From: JBCCRH01 sp039208045 | GTDB taxonomy: Bacteria > Bacteroidota > Bacteroidia > Chitinophagales > Saprospiraceae | NCBI GenBank assembly: GCA_039208045.1 | Contig: JBCCRH010000153.1 | Coordinates: 1-12,127, forward strand | DNA length: 12,127 nucleotides | Direction of reading: 5' to 3' | Shown: piece after piece, positions 1-5,973 of the stretch | Numbering within the stretch: position 1 is the first letter of the stretch | How the letters are laid out: each line of letters starts with the position of its first letter | Notes under the pieces: generated by a model | Database searches by the model: none | What the model was told of the DNA's origin: nothing | What the model saw: the letters and a program-made list of their open reading frames with translations, nothing else | Translations under genes and position numbers: made by a program

Positions 1-618
1 AGCACTGCAACCCGTATTGCCAATTTCGCCAGAAACATTTCCCACCCCATTGATAAAGTCAACGGTGAAAGGCGATTTATCGCAAAGAATGACCCCAGTC
101 ATACAGTCTCCTGAAGGCTCTGGTACCTGATTGAAGTTATTGACACAAAGCTCAAAAGTACCCGTTCCGCCAACGCGCGCACTCACCCGAATGTAGTAGG
201 TGTTTCCTACGATGAGCGGCCCGCCAAAGGTTTGCACCGCATTATTATTAAAGGCATCCGAGGTACACTCTATCTCATCTAGGTTGTTGCAGTCGCCTCG
301 ATAAAGGGCCAATTGTGGCAGATTGAGCGTGCCTCCAGCATTTACCGTAAGGTTACCTACTACGCTAATATTAATATCCGTAGCAATAGCCTGAAAGCTA
401 AACCACACATCATTATTTGCTTGTGTATTGGGGAAACAGGTCGGGCTTTCCTGAGCAGACTCTGTCGCTCCAGTCGAGTTAAACGCACCAGCACCAGAGC
501 ACCAATTAGAGACATTATTCAGCGGCGTTGCGTTGATACATTCATCATTTGCTGGCTGGGCCATCGCCAAGGTGCTAAGCAAAAGTGCAAGTATGGAAAG
601 CGTGTATGGTAATCTCAT
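1..618 (-). CDS. Secreted protein, N-terminal part (runs off left edge)
   Basis: An open frame of 206 codons runs without a stop from an ATG at 618-616 to the window edge, so the C-terminus is missing. The product begins with a clear Sec signal peptide: MRLP, then a hydrophobic stretch, then AMA before Q21, giving probable cleavage after A20. The mature part opens with NDECINATPL, a start common in large Bacteroidota cell-surface proteins. It continues with a beta-rich, cysteine-containing module that includes DVWFSF (about residues 67-72) and a TYYIRVSA strand, like the pre-peptidase-C-type beta domains repeated in such proteins. Pairs of Cys residues suggest disulfides outside the cytoplasm. 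By family habit a T9SS sorting or gliding-motility-type C-terminal domain would be expected beyond the edge, but it cannot be seen. The exact function is unknown. It is transcribed away from pssA, so the 619-908 spacer is divergent. Confidence 0.85.
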   Translation of the reverse strand, partial: MRLPYTLSILALLLSTLAMAQPANDECINATPLNNVSNWCSGAGAFNSTGATESAQESPTCFPNTQANNDVWFSFQAIATDINISVVGNLTVNAGGTLNLPQLALYRGDCNNLDEIECTSDAFNNNAVQTFGGPLIVGNTYYIRVSARVGGTGTFELCVNNFNQVPEPSGDCMTGVILCDKSPFTVDFINGVGNVSGEIGNTGCSA

Positions 619-725
619 GAGCCAAAAATTTAAGATATTGCTATAATAACGAACTGCGCGTGCTTTTTGAAGCTAGGGATGCTGTGTTCACTCTATTTTA
701 ACACGAAAATGAAAGAAATGGTCAA

Positions 726-796
726 GGGGGAAGGAGGAGGATGGGGGAAAGGGAGGAGGACGGGGAGGACGGGGGACGGAGGACGGAGGACAGGGG
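726..796 (+). repeat. G-rich GGA/GGAC purine tract, G-quadruplex candidate
   Basis: The plus strand is almost wholly purine from 726 to 796. It has runs of three to five G at 726-730, 743-747, 751-753, 762-765, 771-775 and 793-796. Between them are short irregular repeats of GGA and GGAC (for example ACGGAGG repeated near 776-790). Four runs within 743-775 are separated by 3, 8 and 5 bases, so an intramolecular G-quadruplex is conceivable, though one loop is longer than the usual limit of 7. The cytosines break a strict homopurine tract. Confidence 0.6.
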
Positions 797-797
797 C

Positions 798-844
798 AAT
801 ATTGGATATTTAAGCCATGCAAGAGCCAGGTAATATCCAATATT
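798..844. repeat. Perfect 13-bp inverted repeat, 21-bp spacer, arms themselves palindromic
   Basis: The left arm AATATTGGATATT (798-810) and right arm AATATCCAATATT (832-844) are exact reverse complements. Each arm is also a dyad of the form AATAT-N3-ATATT, so the element contains four AATAT/ATATT half-sites with centres 34 bp apart. This could be a pair of operator sites for a dimeric regulator, or a long AT-rich stem-loop. It follows the G-rich tract and ends about 65 bp before the pssA start codon. No T-run follows, so it is not a typical terminator. Confidence 0.6.
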
Positions 845-891
845 TCGCGAGGAAGAGTGTTGGGAGTTAAGGAGATTAGGTATTTTGGGGG

Positions 892-904
892 ATGCAAATT
901 GCAT
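892..904. promoter_or_regulatory. Palindrome immediately upstream of pssA start
   Basis: ATGCAAATTGCAT is a perfect 6+1+6 palindrome ending four bases before the ATG at 909. It lies where a ribosome would bind and could be an operator or could affect translation. If translation instead began at the TTG at 885, it would be coding. Confidence 0.35.
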
Positions 905-908
905 TTAC

Positions 909-1595
909 ATGAAGCAGCATCTTCCAAATTTGATCACTCTGACGAACCTGTTTCTAGGGTGCTGCGCAATTGTGTTCATCCTTCGGGGAGAATTGTTAGT
1001 GGGAGTGGGGTGCCTGGCAGGAGGAGCGCTAGCAGATTTTTTGGATGGCTTGGTGGCGAGGGCGCTGGGGGTATCTTCTCCATTGGGGAAAGAGCTGGAT
1101 TCGTTGGCGGACCTGGTGTCGTTTGGGGTGGCCCCGGCGATGATTTTGTTTGAGTTGGTGGGGGCGGGGAGTTGGGCATTTCCGGTGTTTGTATTGGCTA
1201 TGGCGGCGGGGTATCGCTTGGCGAAGTTCAATTTGGATACGCGGCAGACGTATAGTTTTTTGGGGTTACCTACGCCCGCATGTACGATTTATGTGGCGGG
1301 CTTGGCCCTGATTGTAAGTTGGGCACCGGCTGTGGTGGGGGATGTTGTGCAGATGCCGGTGTTTATTTATGCCAATGTAATCGTGCTTTCGGTTTTGCTT
1401 ATTTCCGAAATACCAATGTTTAGCTTTAAATTCGATCAGCTTACGCTAAAAGGCAACGAGATAAAATTTATATTTGCGGCCATAAGCTTGGTACTAATAG
1501 TTGCAATACCCATTTATGCACCAAGTATGATCATTGCACTTTATGTTGGTTTGAATGTAGTGCTTTACGCACGCCACAAAATTGTAGTCAAATGA
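909..1595 (+). CDS. pssA: CDP-diacylglycerol--serine O-phosphatidyltransferase
   Basis: This membrane enzyme transfers phosphatidyl from CDP-diacylglycerol to L-serine, making phosphatidylserine, the precursor of phosphatidylethanolamine. The complete CDP-alcohol phosphotransferase signature is present: D43-x2-D46-G47-x2-A50-R51-x8-G60-x3-D64-x3-D68, whose aspartates bind the metal and catalyse. The start MKQHLPNLITLTNLFLGC is the usual N-terminus of bacterial class II PssA, which is why I place the start at ATG 909. The frame could extend to a TTG at 885, but that adds eight unrelated residues and covers a palindrome. The 228-residue product has about six hydrophobic segments, normal for the family. 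It overlaps purS by 4 bp. The coding strand is notably G-rich up to about 1370 and AT-richer after that. The family call is firm; serine as acceptor rests on overall similarity. Confidence 0.93.
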   Translation: MKQHLPNLITLTNLFLGCCAIVFILRGELLVGVGCLAGGALADFLDGLVARALGVSSPLGKELDSLADLVSFGVAPAMILFELVGAGSWAFPVFVLAMAAGYRLAKFNLDTRQTYSFLGLPTPACTIYVAGLALIVSWAPAVVGDVVQMPVFIYANVIVLSVLLISEIPMFSFKFDQLTLKGNEIKFIFAAISLVLIVAIPIYAPSMIIALYVGLNVVLYARHKIVVK

Positions 1596-1849
1596 AAAAA
1601 TTTATTGCTGAAATCGATATTATGCCCCACAAGGAACTGTTGGATCCTCAAGGGAAGACGGTAGCCAATAATATGAAGAATCTGGACATCACTGGCGTGG
1701 AAGATGTGCGTATTGGGAAACATATTGTGATGACTTTGGAGGCAGCAACGGAGAAAGAAGCGCGGGCGAGTGTAGAAAAGGCGTGTAAGAACTTGCTAGC
1801 TAACATCATTATGGAAAAATATAGCTTTACGCTAAAGACAGTGGAATAA
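1592..1849 (+). CDS. purS: Phosphoribosylformylglycinamidine synthase subunit PurS
   Basis: PurS is the small subunit of the three-part PurSQL form of FGAM synthase, the fourth step of de novo purine synthesis. It bridges the glutaminase PurQ and the synthetase PurL. The 85-residue length and the pattern AEIDIMPHKELLDPQGKTV, then GVEDVRIGKHI, then a C-terminal LLANIIMEKYSF match the family throughout. Its ATG overlaps the pssA stop (ATGA at 1592-1595), so translation is probably coupled to that of pssA. No purQ or purL is in the window. purS usually sits next to purQ, so pairing with a phospholipid gene is unusual. The gene looks intact. Confidence 0.93.
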   Translation: MKKFIAEIDIMPHKELLDPQGKTVANNMKNLDITGVEDVRIGKHIVMTLEAATEKEARASVEKACKNLLANIIMEKYSFTLKTVE

Positions 1850-1865
1850 TTTCCAATCTTAGCTT

Positions 1866-2540
1866 ATGCTGTATATTGTTCCCACCCCTATTGGTAATCT
1901 TTCTGATATGACCTTTCGCGCCGTGGAGGTCTTACAATCAGTGGAGCTGATTTTAGCAGAAGATACCCGAACGTCCAAAAAGCTATTGCAGCATTACCAA
2001 ATTAGCACGCCCCTACGCTCCTACCACGCCCACAATGAACATGGTATTGTACAAGATTTGATTCAGCTATTGCAGACAGGAGCGGAAGTTGCGCTAGTAT
2101 CGGATGCAGGGACGCCTGGCATTTCCGACCCTGGGTTTTTGTTGGTACGCGCTTGTGTGGCGGAGGGGATAGCTGTATCCTGCCTACCCGGAGCTACGGC
2201 TTTTGTGCCTGCTTTGGTTGCTTCGGGATTGCCTTGCGACCGATTTCACTACGAAGGATTTTTACCACACAAAAAAGGACGGCAGACGCGCTTGCAGTAC
2301 TTGGCGAGCTTGCCCAATACGTTTGTACTATACGAGTCCCCCTATCGATTAGTGAAGTGCTTGGAGCAATTGATGGAGCACTGTGGCGCAGAACGGCAAG
2401 CTTGCGTGGCTCGTGAACTATCAAAACTGCACGAAGATGTTCGAACGAATACCCTTCAGGCGCTACACGAGCACTACAAAGCACAAGCCAAAGTAAAAGG
2501 CGAAATCGTAGTGGTAGTAGCTGGAACTACTGCTTCATAA
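1866..2540 (+). CDS. rsmI: 16S rRNA (cytidine(1402)-2'-O)-methyltransferase
   Basis: RsmI uses S-adenosylmethionine to 2'-O-methylate C1402 of 16S rRNA in the decoding centre. The 224-residue product has the tetrapyrrole-methylase fold signatures: MLYIVPTPIGNLSDMTFRA at the N-terminus, AEDTRTSKKLL (31-41), the SAM-binding SDAGTPGISDPG (79-90) and LPGATAFVPALVASGLP (107-123). After these come the FLPHKKGR and VLYESPYR blocks. It is shorter than the E. coli enzyme (about 286) because it lacks the C-terminal extension, as is usual in Bacteroidota. The start is the ATG 16 bp after purS, so it is likely the third gene of a pssA-purS-rsmI unit. Its 3' end overlaps the convergent secreted-protein gene by 14 bp. 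Confidence 0.95.
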   Translation: MLYIVPTPIGNLSDMTFRAVEVLQSVELILAEDTRTSKKLLQHYQISTPLRSYHAHNEHGIVQDLIQLLQTGAEVALVSDAGTPGISDPGFLLVRACVAEGIAVSCLPGATAFVPALVASGLPCDRFHYEGFLPHKKGRQTRLQYLASLPNTFVLYESPYRLVKCLEQLMEHCGAERQACVARELSKLHEDVRTNTLQALHEHYKAQAKVKGEIVVVVAGTTAS

Positions 2541-4290
2541 TTTTTTGCGCCAGCACTCCCTGATCCGTCACTACTTTCACCCAGTATATGCCTACCTCTA
2601 TGGTGCTGATATTTAAGTTGAGATGATCTCCTTGTAATTGTCCACTTAGTACCTCTTTTCCATTGCTGTCAAAAAGCTGTACTAAGCCTTCTCTTGCTTC
2701 TGCAAACTGTAAGCGGAGCTGGTCGGTAGCAGGATTTGGAAAGAGTTTTAGGCTAGTATTCGTGGAGCTAATTTCAGTGCTGGCCACCGTAAATCCATCA
2801 ATAAAAGTAATCGTAGAATTGGTGCTGATGGTATCATAGGGGATTTCCTCTCCTTCGCCATCTGTGAGTTGTGATTGATCCAAGAAAATCTCAAAATCTT
2901 GCTCCGATTCAGCGCGCCCACCGATAATATCGCCAAGGACGATAAATGTAATGGTACCCACTTTTCCATAGCCATTGACTCCTTCTCCTCCTTTTCGGCT
3001 GAACGCCAAATCGTATTTGCCAATGCCATATTGTACTAAGTCACGCTGTACGGTAAGGACATCATTAATTTGACCGAAAAAAGAATTATCAAAATAATCA
3101 ACACTGATACTGTTGGGCACTACGAACTCTAGGGGGTAGGCTATACTGAAAGCAAAGCCATGCAAATCCATCGCTACTTGATTGGCGGTGCCCACATAAA
3201 TGTGTGCATTAACCTCAAAGAAGCTGGGAGAATCCTCATCTACTGTAATGGCTGTTTCTTCAAATTCCAGGTAAACAGGTAGGCCGCCTGGCGTTTCTGT
3301 AGTGATGAAATCTACATCTGGTGTATAATTTAAGCTAATGGCATCAATATCATCTTCATTGATCCACCCATTACCATCACAATCGATGTGTTTAAAGTCT
3401 ACTGCCCCTACGTGCTCTTCCCAGTCGTGACCAAACGTAGGTGCCCATAGGTTAGGGTTGCCGGGCTCTGCAAAAAACGGACGCTGTGGCCCCATCGCAT
3501 TAAAGCCCAGACCGATATTGAGAAGGTCAAAAATATTGGCTCTCCCATTGCCATTTGCATCACCTGGCCATACGCAATCGGTTAACTCACACATTTCGGC
3601 AGGATGATCTATTGCAATCGTCTGGCAGAATACATCAGAGCACCCTTCATCATTCGTGATAAGTAGGCAAACTTCTGGATTAGCAATACTAAATTGCACG
3701 ACCAGGGATTCATTAGACTGTGCTATAACTGTTGCCTGTGTATCAGAAAGCGCCCACTGTACAACATTATAACCATTGGAATTATTATAAAAAACAACAG
3801 TATTGGCATCGACATAGCCGAACATGTATGATGCTTCACATTCAAATGCATTGAAAGGACAGGCACCATCCGTCCAGCTCATTACACCATGCGTAAACTG
3901 TGCTTGACAAGCATTGGCGTAGGTTATGGCATCGCATCCACAAACCGGTTCATAGCTCCCATCACAATTGGCAGCAGCATCAATGGCAGAAAAATCAATG
4001 CAGTTGGTTAAGTATTCTACACAAAGAACTTCTACAGGTATAGCATTACTACAGGTTCCATCAGCGGCAAGTGTAAAGTCCAAGCGGACAATTTCGCCTT
4101 CCGCCAAATTATCGCCACCAGCAACTACCTCGTAGCGCAAATTTTCATCTTGTGCGCTCACAACAAGCAAGCCACAGGGATCCTCAATTACAGTTCCCAA
4201 TAGCATGCTACACTGCGCATACAAGCTAAATGATAGGATACTCATCAACAGCGTGAGTACGATAGGACGGGTAAAGGAATAGACTGCCAT
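2527..4290 (-). CDS. Secreted modular T9SS cargo protein: Kazal-like, dockerin-like, cohesin-like, sorting domain
   Basis: This is a 587-residue extracellular protein of unknown specific role. From ATG 4290 it has a signal peptide (1-25, cleavage before Q26). A Kazal-type module follows (about 109-144: NCDGSYEPVCGCDAITYANAC ending in C144). Residues 150-225 look like a PKD-type beta domain. Two calcium-loop dockerin-like repeats come next (GDANGNGRANIFDLLNIGLGF at 243-263 and DCDGNGWINEDDIDAISLNY at 303-322). A beta-rich region at 338-500 resembles a cohesin fold. A T9SS type A sorting domain closes the protein (about 514-587: LKLFPNPATDQL through GIYWVKV to a KIMKQ end). The frame extends to a TTG at 4323, but ATG 4290 gives a normal signal peptide. 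The Kazal, dockerin and sorting calls come from motifs. The PKD and cohesin calls are inference. Confidence 0.9.
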   Translation of the reverse strand: MAVYSFTRPIVLTLLMSILSFSLYAQCSMLLGTVIEDPCGLLVVSAQDENLRYEVVAGGDNLAEGEIVRLDFTLAADGTCSNAIPVEVLCVEYLTNCIDFSAIDAAANCDGSYEPVCGCDAITYANACQAQFTHGVMSWTDGACPFNAFECEASYMFGYVDANTVVFYNNSNGYNVVQWALSDTQATVIAQSNESLVVQFSIANPEVCLLITNDEGCSDVFCQTIAIDHPAEMCELTDCVWPGDANGNGRANIFDLLNIGLGFNAMGPQRPFFAEPGNPNLWAPTFGHDWEEHVGAVDFKHIDCDGNGWINEDDIDAISLNYTPDVDFITTETPGGLPVYLEFEETAITVDEDSPSFFEVNAHIYVGTANQVAMDLHGFAFSIAYPLEFVVPNSISVDYFDNSFFGQINDVLTVQRDLVQYGIGKYDLAFSRKGGEGVNGYGKVGTITFIVLGDIIGGRAESEQDFEIFLDQSQLTDGEGEEIPYDTISTNSTITFIDGFTVASTEISSTNTSLKLFPNPATDQLRLQFAEAREGLVQLFDSNGKEVLSGQLQGDHLNLNISTIEVGIYWVKVVTDQGVLAQKIMKQ

Positions 4291-4474
4291 GCTTTTTTGA
4301 TTTTTCACACTACGAATATTCAATGATTTGTACAGATTGTAAAGAACAAAAGAAGCAATTTGTTCGGGCTAGTAAAAAATGATTTAAAAGGCAAAAGTTT
4401 GATTATCAATAAGTTTAAGCGCTAAACAAAAGCAGTTTATTCTGGTTTATGGATTAATCGAAAATTTGTATGAA
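4291..4474. promoter_or_regulatory. AT-rich divergent spacer with several dyads
   Basis: This spacer should hold promoters for both the secreted-protein gene and the helical-protein gene. It contains GAACAAA (4344-4350) paired with TTTGTTC (4359-4365), the 5+1+5 palindrome TTGATTATCAA (4399-4409), and GTTTA (4413-4417) paired with TAAAC (4423-4427). TAAGTTTA at 4410-4417 is close to the Bacteroidota -7 element (TAnnTTTG), but no well-spaced -33 TTTG is evident. The dyads are seen directly; their role is inference. Confidence 0.4.
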
Positions 4475-5932
4475 ATGCTGAGTAAAAAACTTATGAGCCT
4501 ATTGGGCACGTTTTCCAAGTCAGAATTGACTCGATTTCGAAAATATTTAGCGTCTCCTTATTTTAACGAGAATGAAGATTTGATCTGCCTATTTGCTATT
4601 GTGGAAAAACATTTGCGGAAGCTAGAGGAAGGAGACGATCTATTCGCACTAAAAAAGGCAAGGGTGTGGAAGCAGTTATTCAGAGGAGCACCCTATGTGG
4701 ATAGTGTAATCAGGCGACTTAGTTTTGAACTCAATCAGCATGCTTATCAATTTCTATTGGTTGAAAAACAAAGAGTACAAGATGGGCATAGCCAATTAGT
4801 GCTGCTAGATTATTTCATAGAGCACCAGTTAGAAAAGCATTACCTCAGCTTGCGGCGGCAGTTAGCTGCCAAATTTACAGAGCAGGTCGCACCTGATATG
4901 CTGCACTACTTTCAACACTTCCAATGGCAGCTGCGCGAGCATAAAAAAATAGAAAAAAGTCGTCCAAAAAAGCCTTTTTTTCAACATATTGAGACTGCCG
5001 ATTATCGCCTCGATTGCTTTTATTTGCTGCAAAAGCTGCGTCATTATTGTGATGCATTAGGGTATCAGCTGTTTCTTTGTCAGGAAGCAAATATTCGTAT
5101 TCCTCCGTTCTTCCTGTCCTTTATAGAAGAGCACTTTTTGGCAGAAGCACCGGTGAAAGCCTACTATTTGGTGGCCCAAATGCTGATGCACCCCGAAGAG
5201 GCTCACCTCTTTAAGTCGCTCAAGCAATACCTGCTGGAACAGCAAGCATCCATTGATCGGCATGATCTACAAATCCTTTATATCCACCTGCAAAATTATT
5301 GTATCCATATCAAGATCAATGCAGGGCATACCGAGTACTTCCAGGAGTTATTTGATATTCAGAAAACACTTATTGAGCAGGAAATTGTCTTTGAAGATGG
5401 AGTGCTAGGCACGCAGTATTATAAAAATGTCATCACTGTTGGGCTGCATATCAAAGCCTTTGACTGGGTCGAGCATTTTATTCAACACTACACAGAGCGC
5501 CTGCCAAAGGCCAAGCAGGAAAACTCGCTCAACTACAACCTGGCGAAAGTGTACTTTCACCGCAAAGAATACGATCGAGTCATCGAATTGCTACGAGAGG
5601 TGACCTACAAGAATATAAACTACGCACTCGGCGGGAAATTGATGCTCCTCAAAACCTATTATGAGCAGCAAGAGTATCTAGTCTTAGATTCTTTGGCAGA
5701 CAGCTTTCGGATTTACCTGCAACGCAATAAGTTGATCTCCCGCAGCTTGAAGCAACAATATCTCAATTTGATTCGCTTTGTGAAAAAACTTTCTAATGTT
5801 GCTCCCTATGATAAAGCGGCTATTGCCAAGATGGAACGCGACGCCAAGCAGAGTAAATCTTTGGCAGATAAAGCGTGGGTATTTGAAAAGATTCGGGAGT
5901 TAAAAGGGGTAAGTGTGGAGACGGAGGTGTAG
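4475..5932 (+). CDS. Uncharacterised all-helical, TPR-like cytoplasmic protein
   Basis: I do not recognise a characterised family. The 485-residue product has no signal peptide, no membrane segment and no catalytic motif. It is rich in Leu, Gln, His, Tyr and Lys and appears almost wholly alpha-helical. Helix pairs spaced like TPR units are clearest at about residues 345-430 (NLAKVYFHRKEYDRVIELL, then an ALGGKLMLLKTYYEQQEY stretch). The N-terminus SKSELTRFRKYLASPYFNENEDL looks like a conserved family head. The frame reaches a TTG at 4466, but the ATG at 4475 is preferred. It is monocistronic, divergent from a T9SS cargo gene and convergent with lpdA. A scaffold or regulatory role by protein-protein contact is possible, but nothing in the sequence fixes a function. 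Confidence 0.85.
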   Translation: MLSKKLMSLLGTFSKSELTRFRKYLASPYFNENEDLICLFAIVEKHLRKLEEGDDLFALKKARVWKQLFRGAPYVDSVIRRLSFELNQHAYQFLLVEKQRVQDGHSQLVLLDYFIEHQLEKHYLSLRRQLAAKFTEQVAPDMLHYFQHFQWQLREHKKIEKSRPKKPFFQHIETADYRLDCFYLLQKLRHYCDALGYQLFLCQEANIRIPPFFLSFIEEHFLAEAPVKAYYLVAQMLMHPEEAHLFKSLKQYLLEQQASIDRHDLQILYIHLQNYCIHIKINAGHTEYFQELFDIQKTLIEQEIVFEDGVLGTQYYKNVITVGLHIKAFDWVEHFIQHYTERLPKAKQENSLNYNLAKVYFHRKEYDRVIELLREVTYKNINYALGGKLMLLKTYYEQQEYLVLDSLADSFRIYLQRNKLISRSLKQQYLNLIRFVKKLSNVAPYDKAAIAKMERDAKQSKSLADKAWVFEKIRELKGVSVETEV

Positions 5933-5967
5933 GCGCGTACGAAGTTAAAGGGCAGCGCACGCGCCTA
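5930..5967. terminator. GC-rich hairpin between convergent genes
   Basis: TAGGCGCGT (5930-5938) and ACGCGCCTA (5959-5967) are perfect 9-bp inverted repeats around a 20-base loop, seven bases short of the lpdA stop codon. The TAG stop of the helical-protein gene forms the start of the left arm. The position suits a two-way terminator, but no long T-run follows on either strand, so it may act as an RNA 3'-end stem rather than a classic intrinsic terminator. Confidence 0.5.
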
Positions 5968-5973
5968 GCGGGT

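Larger units (their letters stand above)
619..908. promoter_or_regulatory. Divergent non-coding spacer with G-rich tract and dyads
   Basis: This spacer lies between the secreted-protein gene (minus) and pssA (plus), and must hold both promoters. It contains a G-rich tract (726-796), a nested inverted repeat (798-844) and a palindrome just before the pssA ATG (892-904). I see no convincing Bacteroidota promoter (TTTG plus TAnnTTTG). The nearest match is TATTTTG at 881-887, one base short in its spacer. Short ORFs predicted here are only by-products of the purine-rich composition. Confidence 0.6.

Noticed and set aside
313..612. Plus-strand 99-codon open frame
   Set aside because: It is antisense to the signal peptide and first domain of the secreted protein on the minus strand, which has recognisable family sequence.
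726..796. CRISPR or regular tandem-repeat array
   Set aside because: The GGA/GGAC units are irregular in length and there are no spacers of uniform size.
688..1231. Several Pro/Ser-rich minus-strand open frames opposite the G-rich tract and pssA
   Set aside because: Their Pro/Ser content is the mirror of the G-rich plus strand, and pssA has a complete catalytic signature.
4291..4323. TTG start at 4323 for the modular secreted protein
   Set aside because: It would put 11 polar residues before an otherwise normal signal peptide. ATG at 4290 gives a standard one.
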